From assembly GCA_905182995.1 (NCBI GenBank), contig CAJJDP010000019.1, forward strand, positions 399,600 to 463,599: a stretch of DNA of 64,000 bases, written 5' to 3'. The DNA is from Paramecium octaurelia. Its lineage: Eukaryota > Ciliophora > Oligohymenophorea > Peniculida > Parameciidae. Below are positions 1-11,400 of this stretch, piece by piece. The position numbers were made by a program, and so were the translations under genes. The notes below the pieces were generated by a model that was given only the letters and a program-made list of their open reading frames with translations, searched no databases and had not been told where the DNA came from. Position 1 is the stretch's first letter. Each line of letters opens with the position of its first letter.

Positions 1-1
1 G

Positions 2-336
2 CCTAATTAATATTCAGTTTATTCAGGGCATTAATATGATCAACATTCATCAACTAAAATTTATCGACTTTTTATAACTGTAAAAATTTTGGAATAAAGG
101 CATCTTTCTTAAACTTAAAAAATTCAAAAGTAATCAAAAGAATAAAATTGAAAAAAGAAAGAATATTATATTCTATAAAAGCACTAGGTTAACCCTCAGA
201 AATCTTAAGAAACATAAATTCATCACTTTAAATAAATTAATAAATAAGGCATAAGAATTACAATTTTAAAAATAATTTAAAGTTCTTTTAAGATCAAGAA
301 AAAGAAAGCTATTAAAAAGCAGCTGTAAAAATTTGA
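2..336 (+). CDS. 3' end of an unrecognised gene (5' part outside window)
   Basis: The frame starting at base 2 is open, is joined by a 20-nt intron (80-99) and ends at TGA 334-336. The second exon reads as a lysine-, asparagine- and glutamine-rich soluble protein tail ending in KAAVKI. No in-frame ATG lies before the intron, so the start is off the left edge. I do not recognise the family. It lies 73 bases upstream of the next gene on the same strand. It could be chance open sequence, but the intron restores a clean frame of about 80 codons with ordinary ciliate composition. Confidence 0.5.
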
Positions 337-409
337 GCATATTTTCTTTTATTATTTGTTTTATTAAAATAAACAGACTTTTTATTCCAAATATCAGAAT
401 CTTAAAAAG

Positions 410-2220
410 ATGTACAAGACTACATAAAACTGTTCCTACGCAGGTAACTAAATGAAAATTCACAATAGATTTGATATTTAGATAAGGTATATTGGATAAT
501 TTTAGATCTACAATAACAATTGATAAGGAAAACTCTAATGCTTAATTGCCGGAAAAGAAGTAGTATTAGAATAGGGAGAGCAGCAACTCAAGTCAATAAA
601 AATATGAAAATCGCTCAAATAGTGGATTATTTAAATCTGCATCGCTTTAATAATTCTATCGTGCTTAATCCGCTGTTGAGAAAAATTCATAATAAAATTA
701 GAAAGTAAATCAATAACAAATTAATGATACGAAAAATGTTTCATATTTCACGTTGTTATAACAAAGTGGCTATAAATTGAGACATAATTATACAAAATCA
801 ACAAAAGAACAAAATAATAAATGGATAGATTATTTATTAAATGAGAGTCAAAGATAAAAACCTTCAGAAAGTTAGTCTTAAAAGAATTTGAATGAGAAAT
901 TGGAAAATTTAGAAAAAAAATTTAATCGGTTAAAGGATTCATTTGCTAATGTGAGTGAAAATTAATAAGATAAGCAAACAAATAGAATTAAATAAAAATA
1001 GTATTCTATGGTATCTAAATACTTCCCTTAGAAATTAGTTTAATAATAAAAGAATGCTAGTTAAGAAGAGAGGAAAGTTACTAAAGATATTTAATCAATC
1101 TTCAATATTTATGCATAAATCAAGGATCTAAACAGTTATACTTCAAATTCTTAATTATTAAAACAATCCTAAGTCAAAAAGACTGGATAACTGTAAGATT
1201 TTGTGACTTAAATTAAAGGAAATTTAAATAAGAATTCTTAATTATTAAAGGGTTCTCATGTACATTCACCAAGCTCCACTTTAAATAAATCAGATCGATA
1301 ATAATCTATGGATTCCAGATTTGTTTTTTTGAAGAAGATGAGTGATACTTAACCAAATGAGCCTGTAAGCATTTTAGCTTATCTAGTTCTTGTACTATAT
1401 TTCAACTGTACTCTAAGCTATAAAAAGTAAGAAACCTACTGAAATTGATGAACTTGTTACAGATCATTTTTTACAAACATATCAAGTGAATTTAGTATTA
1501 ATTATTGTAGGGATTACTTTATGCAAGTAGATCTTAGGTGCAATTTGATCCAGATAAGGTTACCTTCTTGCCGAAATCCACTAATCTAAAAACTATAGTG
1601 TTTGATTTGGATGAGACATTAATTCATTGCAACCAGAACACATCAATTCCTGGAGATATCACAATACCCATCACTTTTCCAAACAATGAAACAATTTAGG
1701 CTTCTATTAATATTAGACCTTATGCAAAATAAATCCTTTAAACTCTTTCAAGGGATTTTGAAATTGTTATTTTTACAGCTTCTCATTCTTGTTACGCCAA
1801 TGTTGTTATTGATTATTTGGATCCAAAAAAAGAATGGGTTTCATATCGATTATTCAGGGAGCATTGCATATAAACAAAGGAGGGAGCCTACATTAAAGAT
1901 TTAAGGTAAATCCTATTTATTTTTAGAGTATTAGGAAATCGAAAACTATCTAATATTTTGTTAGTAGACAATGCTTCCTATTCATTTAACAAATAAATTG
2001 ACAATGGAATTCCAATAATTTCTTATTACGATAATAAAGAGGACTAGGTAATTTAAATATTGATATATAGGAATTATTGCATTTGGAAAACTATTTATTG
2101 AATTTCAGGAATGTTAAAGATGTTAGAGATTTAAATTAAAAATAATTAAAATTAAAATAGTTATTAGATTATTCTGATTTTGATGATTTGTAAAATAATT
2201 TATATAATATTTACTTTTGA
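410..2220 (+). CDS. NIF/SCP-like HAD phosphatase (CTD small phosphatase family)
   Basis: 566 aa in six exons; introns 487-505, 1365-1386, 1486-1510, 1906-1926 and 2048-2070. The N-terminal 300 residues are polar, rich in Q, S and N, and look unstructured. The catalytic domain starts near residue 370 with the acid motif DLDETLIHC (about 377-385). It continues through RPYAKQIL, FEIVIFTAS, a REHCI stretch and VDNASYSFNKQIDNGIPI, the usual order of the FCP1-homology/NIF domain. Such enzymes remove phosphate from serine in RNA polymerase II tails or other proteins using the first Asp as nucleophile; the exact substrate here is unknown. ATG 452 is an alternative in-frame start. Ciliates have many such paralogs, so the family call is firm and the cellular role is not. 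Confidence 0.92.
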
Positions 2221-2279
2221 ATATACAATTTATTGGTTATCAACATATGATTATGATTATGAAAAATAAATAAATATAA

Positions 2280-2948
2280 TCAACTAATCTATTGAATTAG
2301 CTGTTCAATGGCTTGTTATATATGTTAAATTTTTAATTATTATTCTTTAATTAACTAAAATTAATCATATTAAGGAACCAAGCTTGTATCGATTTTATGT
2401 TTATTAATTTCTGATAAAAAGTTTGATCTTAATGAGATTACTATTGCTATAGAATGTTATTAATCGAAATTATTCGTTTGACTCTATAAATTCTCTATTG
2501 AAGCATGATATTTTTGACAAATAGAATTTGCTTCAACAACACTTCGAATAAGATTTAATTAATTTATAATCAAAGCAATATAAGGATTATCCTTTTAAGT
2601 ATGCTTCAAGATTACCTGAGATATATAATTTATTTAGTCTATATTAAGGCTCCTAAACGTGTTCTGGAGCATTCCTCTTAATTCTTTTGAAATTTTCGTG
2701 TAATCTAATTTAAGATTATGAGATTCTGTAGAAAAGGTCTTCAGTTCATTCTTTGTATAATCTTAAGTTGGCTACTCATCAAAAATAATTTAGTTCGTAC
2801 TCGATTCTGATGAGGTCTGATCTTCAGATTGAAAAGTGGGTAAGAGACGAAAGAGAGAATATTGAGAATTTATTGGTTAAGGATTATCTAGAATATTTTC
2901 TAGTCTCTTTATTATTTGTGCTAATTGATTTAGTTTATATTATTTCAT
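2280..2948 (-). CDS. Hypothetical coiled-coil protein
   Basis: Intronless frame of 223 codons from ATG (first base 2948) to TGA at 2280-2282. The product is soluble and polar: an N-terminal helix (MKQYKLNQLAQIIKRLEN), a Ser/Thr-rich stretch, then long Q/I/L-rich helices ending EQLIQQIS. I see no known domain. The opposite strand is also open here but would give a less natural hydrophobic protein and would overlap the next gene's start. The minus reading leaves normal spacing: 59 bp to the stop of the phosphatase gene and 34 bp to the start of the zinc-finger gene. Confidence 0.72.
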
Positions 2949-2982
2949 AAATTAGTTAACGAACAAAGAAAATTTAAAAATA

Positions 2983-4114
2983 ATGAATGTTTCAAAATGT
3001 AGTTACTGTTAGAAAGTGCCTGACGACATATTAATGTTGACATGCAATCATGATCTTTGTTTGGATTGTGCTGCCAAATCTTTTTCAAATCAGCAAGCAA
3101 AAAAGCACAAAAAAGTATACTAGTTTGAAAATAATTATAAAGTTTTTTGTATGTGACATCTGCTAGGTGAACACAGAATTAGATTCTAATAGCATTTATG
3201 AATTAGAGAAAATACATCTAGCATCTGCATTGCATGATCGATCTAATAGAAAACCTGCTCTTGTATAAAAAGTGAATATAAATTCTGAGAAATAAGTGAA
3301 ATCAAAATCCTAAACTCGATAAGATAATAAGGAGAACCAAAAAGAAAAGACAATTAAATTTGCAATTTAGAATCCAGAAGCAAAATCATCAGTTCATTAA
3401 TCATAGCGTCAAATGAGCAAACAATAAAGTGAAAATTCATTCATCCAACACTCACGAGAGCAATGTCTTGAGCATCCTGAAGAGGAGGTTTCCTATTTTT
3501 GCTTTGATTGTAATAGTAAATGTATATGTCCTGAATGTATTATTCATGGAATCCATAAGAACCATGAAGTTAAAACAATCAAGAAGTCATATCCATAGGT
3601 TAGAAAGTAATTGGAAAATTAAATTGAATAAAATCACTAATATTTGACCTAGATTGAGAACTACAGATAAGATTTAGAAAAAAAGCAAGTTCAATAATCT
3701 GCAATTTAAGAACACATGAGACTTCAAATAGCCTAAGAATTTCAAGTAATGTTTTTGAAATATAATTAGGTTTTACATCAATTATTGAATAACAAGTAAA
3801 CTGAATTATTAGATAAAATTGGCAATCTTCCTTCAATAATAGATTAATAAGAAAATTATGTTAACAGATTGAGTGATACTCATTTGAAACTTTAAAACTT
3901 AAACGATAAGATTTATCAGATAATTGATTAAAAGAGTGAAGTAGAGTTACTCAACTATTTTGGACATTTATAGAATTAGACTACTCCCCAAATTCCACCA
4001 TCTCCTAATGTTAAGGTATTTCAACTATCAAACTTAATTTTCTAATAAATCAATGATGCCAAGAAAATTATTAGTGGAATGGATATTGATTGTAATTAAT
4101 AATATATTTCATGA
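2983..4114 (+). CDS. Zinc-finger / B-box coiled-coil protein (TRIM-like)
   Basis: 367 aa in two exons; intron 3115-3142 (28 nt). Residues 6-60 carry two Cys-rich clusters: CSYCQK..CNHDLCLDC, then VCDICQ directly after the intron, so a zinc-binding fold is split by it. A B-box-like motif lies at about 152-190 (CLEHPEEE..FCFDC..CICPECIIHGIHKNHEV). Long helices with heptad-like Q/L/E content follow, as in the RBCC order of TRIM proteins. The first cluster is not a clear RING, so ubiquitin-ligase activity is only a possibility. The tail (about 300-367) contains TTPQIPPSP and ends CNQQYIS. The stop overlaps that of the convergent gene. Confidence 0.8.
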
Positions 4115-5956
4115 TTTGATATTTTATAGCTTTTGTATTGGTTAGGATTGCTTTATTTGTTATGCTAAATCTTTTGGTTTTGCAGAGTGAACCTAGGATG
4201 CTAGGATTGTCCATTCTTTCTTGACATTGTTCTTCCATTCATTGTTCTCCATATAACTATCATCTCTATCTAAACAATAGTTTCCAAGTTCACCATCCCT
4301 ATCATTTTCAATCACACTTGAGTCAATTCTATTATTCTGATTATATGTTTCTGATTGGTTGACTCTGGCTAATCGAGACTCGACATCCATCAGGCTTTCT
4401 TAAAATGTCTATTATAACAAGATTACCTTAATATGCAGGGACATATAAAGAGATTGTTTAATCTAATAAATTCTTTTTTCTTTAAGTCTGTCCTTTTCTG
4501 GCATGACTCACCCTCGCAGAATTAAAACCAAACTCATTATAATCCTCGTATGATTAAGCCTTCTATCAATCAAAATATATATAATACTTCCTTTTCAGAT
4601 TAAACTAATATTTATAATTAAGCAAACTAATCCTTATGTTCTACAAAAAAGGTTTTGTAGTACATAAAACTTTTTTAAATTTTCTCCCATTTCTGGTTGA
4701 GATTAAGATTGGATTTGACTAAAATGTCATTATTTCCTTCAATTTATTTTATATGTCTTTTCAATGATTCATTTTCAATTTCATAATGTTTGCACAAAAT
4801 CATCTCTCTTGATAAATTCTTCTTAGTTTCTTCAAGTTCCTATTCTAACTTACGAACTCTATTTTATAATTGATCTTCAGTTAGTTTGATTTATTGGGTT
4901 GATCTTTTGGCATTAATCTATTAAATTTGAAAAGCCTTAGCTAAATTCAATTTTGGCACAGGCAACTTAGTGTTATTTTTTTTAAAATCATCCTATTTTC
5001 CATATTACTAATATGATTCATTAAGACCTACTCCTCCATCAAATGTTTAATTTAAATTTTAGAAATTTTTTTTGAAAACTTAGGGAGCCTTAGCAGGAAA
5101 TGGAGATGGTATTGGAGAGTGTATCATATCAGTATTCATAGGTGATTAAATGGAATTTGTTCTGGCTGGCAAATCTATAGTAGGTAATCTAGATTCTAAA
5201 ATTAGTTATTATTAAGTTATTTTATATACATTAAATCTAAGCTAAGATTTCCAAGAATTCATGCTGTGCCCTTTCATAATCCTCATCTAAATCTATTACT
5301 TCTCCTTAAATTTTCATCTATATATTAGTAATGACTTTATTGATAAGAGTCACTAGTTTTAATTGAATACTCTTTAAGTAATTAACTTATAATTGTAATC
5401 TCACGATCAATTAGTGCAATGTTTCCATTTCATCATGAAGTAAAATAGTGGCTGAATTAGGATGAATGACATCTCTATATCTCACAACGACTCCAGTAGT
5501 ATCATCTCTTTGATCAGCTTATTTTTCAAGTTAACAAATTTTTTAAGCTTATTAACTGATGGTGTGATTAAGATCGAAAATAGTTGACTCAAGTTCAGCG
5601 ATGAACTTCTTTTCACTCTTTTCTGCTGCATAGGTTATCTCTTCTGAGATTAGGGCCTTGCCTTACGCAAAATCCCTCTCTTTTTAAACTTTCTCTAACG
5701 ATGACATCAAATGATCAATTTCTTTTTGTTGTTCTGTAATTACTAATTTAAGCGCTTTCACGGTGTTTTCATTCTCACGTATTGTAGTCTATTAATTAAA
5801 TCTTGGATTGACAACGTCTTAATCAATCATAGATCGCAGTGACTATTTATTCAATTAGATGACGGTTTGTAAATCCTCTATATTGACTCTTAACTATTGG
5901 TTTTCTTGGTGTAAGAAATCAATCTTGGCTTTCAATTAATGTGGACTTTCACTCAT
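4109..5956 (-). CDS. Long coiled-coil protein, unknown function
   Basis: 586 aa in four exons; introns 5196-5229, 4563-4587 and 4399-4426. The product starts MSESPHQLKAKIDFLHQENQQL and is helical for about 200 residues, with heptad-like spacing of L and I. A conserved-looking block follows (LHDEMETLHQLIVRLQ), then a Pro/Ser linker (IHSPIPSPFPAKAP), a second coiled coil (LQNRVRKLEQELEETKKNL) and a basic segment SHARKGQTQRKK. There is no membrane segment or catalytic motif. It is probably structural (cytoskeleton, basal body or scaffold), but that is inference. It starts only 16 bp downstream of the GTPase-HSP20 gene's stop and ends tail to tail with the B-box gene, sharing 6 bp. Confidence 0.85.
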
Positions 5957-5972
5957 AAAATAATTTATATAA

Positions 5973-7760
5973 TCAAATATCGTCTTTATCTTTATCGTAT
6001 TTTATCGTGATCACTCCCTTCTCCACACCGAAATAAGACCATTATCTTTCATAAATATCAGGAATCTAATTAATAATATTACCCATTACTTTGAATGTGA
6101 GTGTGAATTCCCCATATTTCCTTTCACTCTTTTCTAATTGCCCTTGATTTATGTAGGGTCTCTACTTGTTCCCCTTCACCAAAGTCACAACATTCTGTCT
6201 CTGAATATCTACATCATCATTAGTCAATCCTGGGGCATCCATCAAGATTATATATTGATCACCTGCAATGATATCCGTGGCAGGCTAAAAAGAATCCTGT
6301 TGCCCTGTTATTAACCCACTCATATCAACTTATCCTTAAGGAATTTGAATTTTATCCTGAAACTCATTCTCTGTTTTGATGACCTTGATCAAAGGATCGT
6401 CGGTGTTTTTCAGATCAATTTTAATATTCTTTCTAAAAAAATTAACAAGTTTTTATCTTGATTAAATTAACAAACAATCTAGAACCGAAAAACTTCTGTT
6501 CACAGGAATGAAGACTGCCTTTAACCAATATCTAAGTAATGAAAATACCCAAGGATTGAGACCCTTTCCCAAATTGCAATCATCATTAACTATGCATACA
6601 TGTCTAGTATAGGGAGTCTTAAACCAAAGAACATGCTTTTCTTAAAGTTATTTATTAATTGGATTAAGGGCAGCTACTTTAGTTTTTTATAGAGTTCCAT
6701 TTGCATATATTTATGTCACTTGTGTACTCCACACATGTTCTAAAATTTCGGTAGATTCAACATCTTTTAGATTATGAATTACTATGATTTCTCGAAATGT
6801 CTTATTGGGACTTTGTTAGAGATTGCGACTCAATCTGTCGAGATATCTTTGATCAAGACTGGTAAAATCATTGACAACACACAAAAAGTAATCTGCCAAA
6901 TCAAATACAAGATCAGATATGAATGTTTCTGTGGCTTCTTTGTCTACTATAGACAATTCATTTTCTATTTTAACAGGACTGTACGTTCCAGCAGTGTCCA
7001 CTAAAATAAGTTTTGTACCATTATCTACATTCACATGCTTAAATGAAATGCCTCTTGTCGTAACCTTCTTTCCAGATGGCAAATTACTCATGGTGAGACT
7101 GTTCAATACAAATGTCTTCCCTTTGTCATATAATCCAGTTACTGCTACTGTTGCTCCTTCCAATGCTTTTATGTTGATTATCTCTTGGTTTATCATCTTT
7201 GGAGACAACCACACCTTCCATCCAGAATTGTTTATAGATGTTATAAAATCTATATCAACCACCCAATCATAGATGCTTGTCTCATCTATAATTGAAGTAT
7301 TTTATTTCTTGAAATCTGTTGGATTTCCTTTAAATATACCACATTACCTTTACCGTTTGACTTCGCTTTGTCTTTAAAAATGATTTACTTCAAGTTGTAG
7401 TTCATGAATTTCTTTGAGTAATTGAGATATCTATCTGATCTATTTGGAATCGTTTTATAAGATGGCTTCCATTAATTTATTGCTTTCCTTTTCTCTGAGA
7501 TTATATTCCATCAGCACTGCTTCAAACATATCCTTAATCCTCATAACATCAGTTGCTCTATTAGTTTCTCGAATGAAATCGGCAAAGACTTGATTGATTT
7601 CCTATTTCAATCCCTTAATTGCATATATCAATGGAGCAATACGAGAATGAACTTTCGGATTAATATCATCATGAACCTATTAAAACTCTTATTCAAAGTT
7701 ATCTAAGACCTTAGTATCGAAAAGAGTATCATTCATGGATTTTTATTATTATTAAGACAT
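5973..7760 (-). CDS. P-loop GTPase with C-terminal HSP20 (alpha-crystallin) domain
   Basis: Intronless, 595 aa, from ATG (first base 7760) to TGA 5973-5975. Residues 1-150 are helical and polar. A GTPase core follows with all four motifs visible: G1 GLYDKGKT (about 209-216), G2 VTTRGIS (about 233-239), G3 DTAG (about 255-258) and a G4-like HNLKD near residue 330. The core recalls the dynamin/atlastin/GBP-type large GTPases more than Ras. The last 95 residues look like a small heat-shock domain: DQYIILMDAPGLTNDDVDI, then KSERKYGEFTLTFKV, then FGVEKGVITIKYDK. These match the order of beta-strands and the E-x-GxFxxxF and GVLTI-like signatures of HSP20. Both halves are in one uninterrupted frame. 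A nucleotide-controlled chaperone or membrane-remodelling role is speculation. Confidence 0.88.
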
Positions 7761-8474
7761 AGTTTCAATTTCAATTTTATTAATCAATTTTACACTCCTC
7801 ATTATTAATCAATTACTAAATAACTCATTCATTAATTCATTAGTTAAAATCAATCCATCAATTTTCCCTTGCTTTTACAAACTAGTAATTGCTATCCAAA
7901 TAAAAAGTATATATATCTAAATAAGTTGAAAATACTGTTTATAATCTAATCAAAAAAATTAGCTTTCTAATATTACCTAATTTTAAGTGACAATAATAAA
8001 TATATACTATTCCTTTGCACATTTTAAATTATTATAGTTAATTATTGACATATTCATTTTAATTGTAAATAAACTCTTGAAAATTTCTAGATTTAAGAAA
8101 GATATTATTTTTTTAAGATACATTTTATAAAATGTACTCTTTTTGAATCATATTATCAAAATTTAATCAATTTTTAATTTTCCTTAAAAAGCAAAGGAGA
8201 CTCGGTTTAAGTTATAAAAGAGAGCATATTTATAAAAGAATTCTTTACTAACCAAACATAATTTCAGAGAATCTTTATTGTTGAGATGATCCCACCTACC
8301 TTGTTGGATTCTTGAAATTAATGTGATGATATAATATTGTATTGATTTGTTGTTATTGATAGATTTAGAGATTGATGGAAATCAGGATATATTGAATAAT
8401 GAATTTACAAAAGTGAATATAATTTAATTGTAGATATTAATTAGTGTAAAATTCTGATCTTAGAGTCTGGAAGT
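7761..8474. other. Intergenic region between divergent genes
   Basis: 714 bases, very AT-rich, lying between the starts of the GTPase-HSP20 gene (-) and the TmcB-like gene (+). TGA occurs often in all six frames and I see no RNA gene, repeat array or clear coding stretch. It must contain both promoters; no individual element can be named. Confidence 0.6.
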
Positions 8475-11400
8475 ATGTCAATTCAAAATATATTAAATTA
8501 AATTAGAAAAATGAATTAATATTAGGAATTAAGTTTTGGGCAAGTATTGTCAATAGAGATTGCTAGGATTGCAGATTACAAAAATATGTTCGGGACTAAA
8601 GCATTAATTCTGGCACTAATTAACTTTTTATCGTTGATGAGCTTCAGTTTGAAATTTGAATAAAACCAAGGCTATGAATATTTTACTCATGTAATATTAA
8701 GTGGTTATCGTAGTTTTTAAGTATATTCACAAGACCAACGGATGTATTATTTGTACCAATCTGTATATTAATTCTGATACTAAACATGTTTTTGTATGGT
8801 TGTCTACTACTGATGTCGTACTTGAAGCATTAGAATTAGAACAAGATAACTATGTCGAAAAATAAATTCAAGAGATTGCACATCTTGCTGTCGTTGGGAA
8901 TTGAAAGTGCAGTGTGGCTTAGCTGTCCAATTGTAGACACTTGATTAAATTCTAGTTATCTATCAACTTGGGGTTGTTCTATAAACAAAGTAGTGCCTGG
9001 AGTGCATTGCCAATCATAAACATATTTCTGCACTCCATTATTGTGTTAAGTTACTTCTACTTCTATCGGAGTTATCAATTCAATTAATTGGGATTGTATA
9101 GAACATTCAATCTGGCCTCCTATTGTTACTATTTGATTGTGATATTTATAGTAGCCATAGATTGGAACACGGATTTGCAGATTCAGCCATATATTTTTTG
9201 GTTGCTCAGCATTTTCAAATTGGTGGACATAATATTGTTCCTGCCATACAAGGTAACATTTGAAAACCAAGTCTATATGTTTGGAACAACAGGCCTATTC
9301 ATAGTATCCTTTTTGGGTTCCATATCTCAGATCACCCCTTCAATAAATGGGGATAACATCTTTGAGACTTTCCTCTTGGCATTTCCAATATTCTTTTATT
9401 TATTTAAATCACTATAGGGCAGGAAATGGAAGGATCTAATATTGTACTCTCGAACTGGATCAATGAAACAGATGGACATAAAGAAATTGTGTTCGTCTTT
9501 AGAATCACTTGTTTGGTATGTAGAGTAGGCAAGGATGGATTCATATATATTTATGCTGTCTCTCTATGTGTTAAAATATCACACTCAAAACTGCAATGAT
9601 CCAAATTGTGAATGCAAAGAGGATTTATCTAAATCCAATACTCAAAATTAAGAAAGTATGAGTCATAGATCATCATTTTAATCCAAAACTGCTCTGTTGA
9701 GTAATGGAGATAAAAACAGTAATCCTTAGAACATTTCTCAAAATTTGGATGTCAGTTAATTTCAGAAGACTATCAAAGATGGAAGTCGTAAAAATGATTC
9801 CTTTGCTGGTGGAGGTCATCCACAATTTGAATAGTAAATCTTGAGACCAGCCAAGGCCATCTTATTTTAACCTATGAAATTCATCCAGAATAATACGATC
9901 AACGAAGATCTTATTTCATAATATGTCAAAAGATAGTTCCATTAAACGATTTAATAATTGTCATTTTCATTGCACTTGGATGAAGTCGAATATTTATCAT
10001 TGAAGTACATTTCTTTTATGTTCTCTTTCAAACAGAACAGCCTTTAATCTCTCACCAAACTCAAACAAATACAAAGTAGAACTGTTCAATTTTCTTACTT
10101 CTTTCGTAATGTTACTAAAGTCACAGAATCATAATTTATTGAGGCTCTTAAATTAAAACACTTCGAAGACAAAAACTCATACGACGATCTTGTCAAAATG
10201 AATGTAACTGAAATTTGGAGATTGGAAATGGTTAAAGAGGACATCGTTAAGAGCATCGTATCTGTGTTGAGAAAGAAGATAACATTATGGGAGAATCTAT
10301 GTTCTGGAGACATTCAGAATATGAATCGATTCCTAGAGGATATTATCAAAATTTCACTTCAGATTGAACAAAGTAGAAACAAAGTAGATATGATACTCAG
10401 TGACTTCACCAGCCAAGTTCAAAAGAACTACAGTTATTATCTGAAGTATCAATGTTTTAGATCTCTCTTTTTTGATTCAGATTATAAATAGGCAGTCGTT
10501 TTCTAAAGGAAAGTAGAAGATTCATGGTAGTTGAGTAGAGCAGCTCACAAATAAGGATAGATTGGCAATTTCTAATGGCTCTCAGGAGATCTAGTGACTT
10601 TGGAAGTGAGTGCTGGGGTATAGAGTGGCTAAATCCTTAAGGGAGTCTCAAATAGATTAGTTGACATGTTGGGATATGCAAATTATGAAGACATGATTCA
10701 AAATCTACGTATAAGGGGAATACAATCATCTCATTCGAGTTAGAACTCAGACAAATTATAAATTTCAAGCATTATGCCTCCATATTTAACTGCATCTCAC
10801 AATTATTTCATCTCTAGATTCATTCAAAGGGGATACACTTATTATTATGACAAACCAATCAATTCTTATGCATGTGATGCCTAGGGATTTGTATTTCCTG
10901 TCAACATCAACTTATCTTTTAATTTTTAAAATCTAACTGATTTCACACTCTTAGGATCCATTTTAAAAATTAAAGATGATGATGAATATCTTATTTTTGA
11001 TGAATGGGGTCGTATCTTAGGTGTTTCCTTACATACATTTGATAAATTGATATTGAAAGGAGCCTTGGATGAATTTGGTATGGTGCAGTATAAGTCTGTC
11101 AATTAAAAGTTCGAGAAACTTGGACATCTTAAAAATGCCTTATTACATAAGATAGCAAGAGATGACAATGCCAAATTATTTAAGAAAACTATAACTATGC
11201 ATTAAAAATAAGGTACAACAAAAAGTTAAATGAAAAGAACATATCAAAAACCATCAGACATTTTGTTATAATTTGGAAGCATTTAACACTTTTTGCCACA
11301 AGTAGGAAAAACTATTACAGATTTACTGGCAAAAGACATCTTTAAAAAATTATAAAGAGAATCACAAGAATAATTTAATAAGTTAACTGATAATCAGAAA

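Noticed and set aside
2432..2986. Long plus-strand open frame with hydrophobic end
   Set aside because: It overlaps the next gene's ATG and lacks a good start. The minus-strand frame gives a more natural soluble protein with normal spacing, so the plus frame is taken as its shadow.
6919..7272. Plus-strand open frame of 117 codons
   Set aside because: It is the antisense of the GTPase core, whose motifs are unmistakable on the minus strand.
9046..9270. Minus-strand frame opposite the TmcB-like gene
   Set aside because: Shadow of a membrane-spanning part of the large plus-strand gene, whose frame continues for kilobases on both sides.
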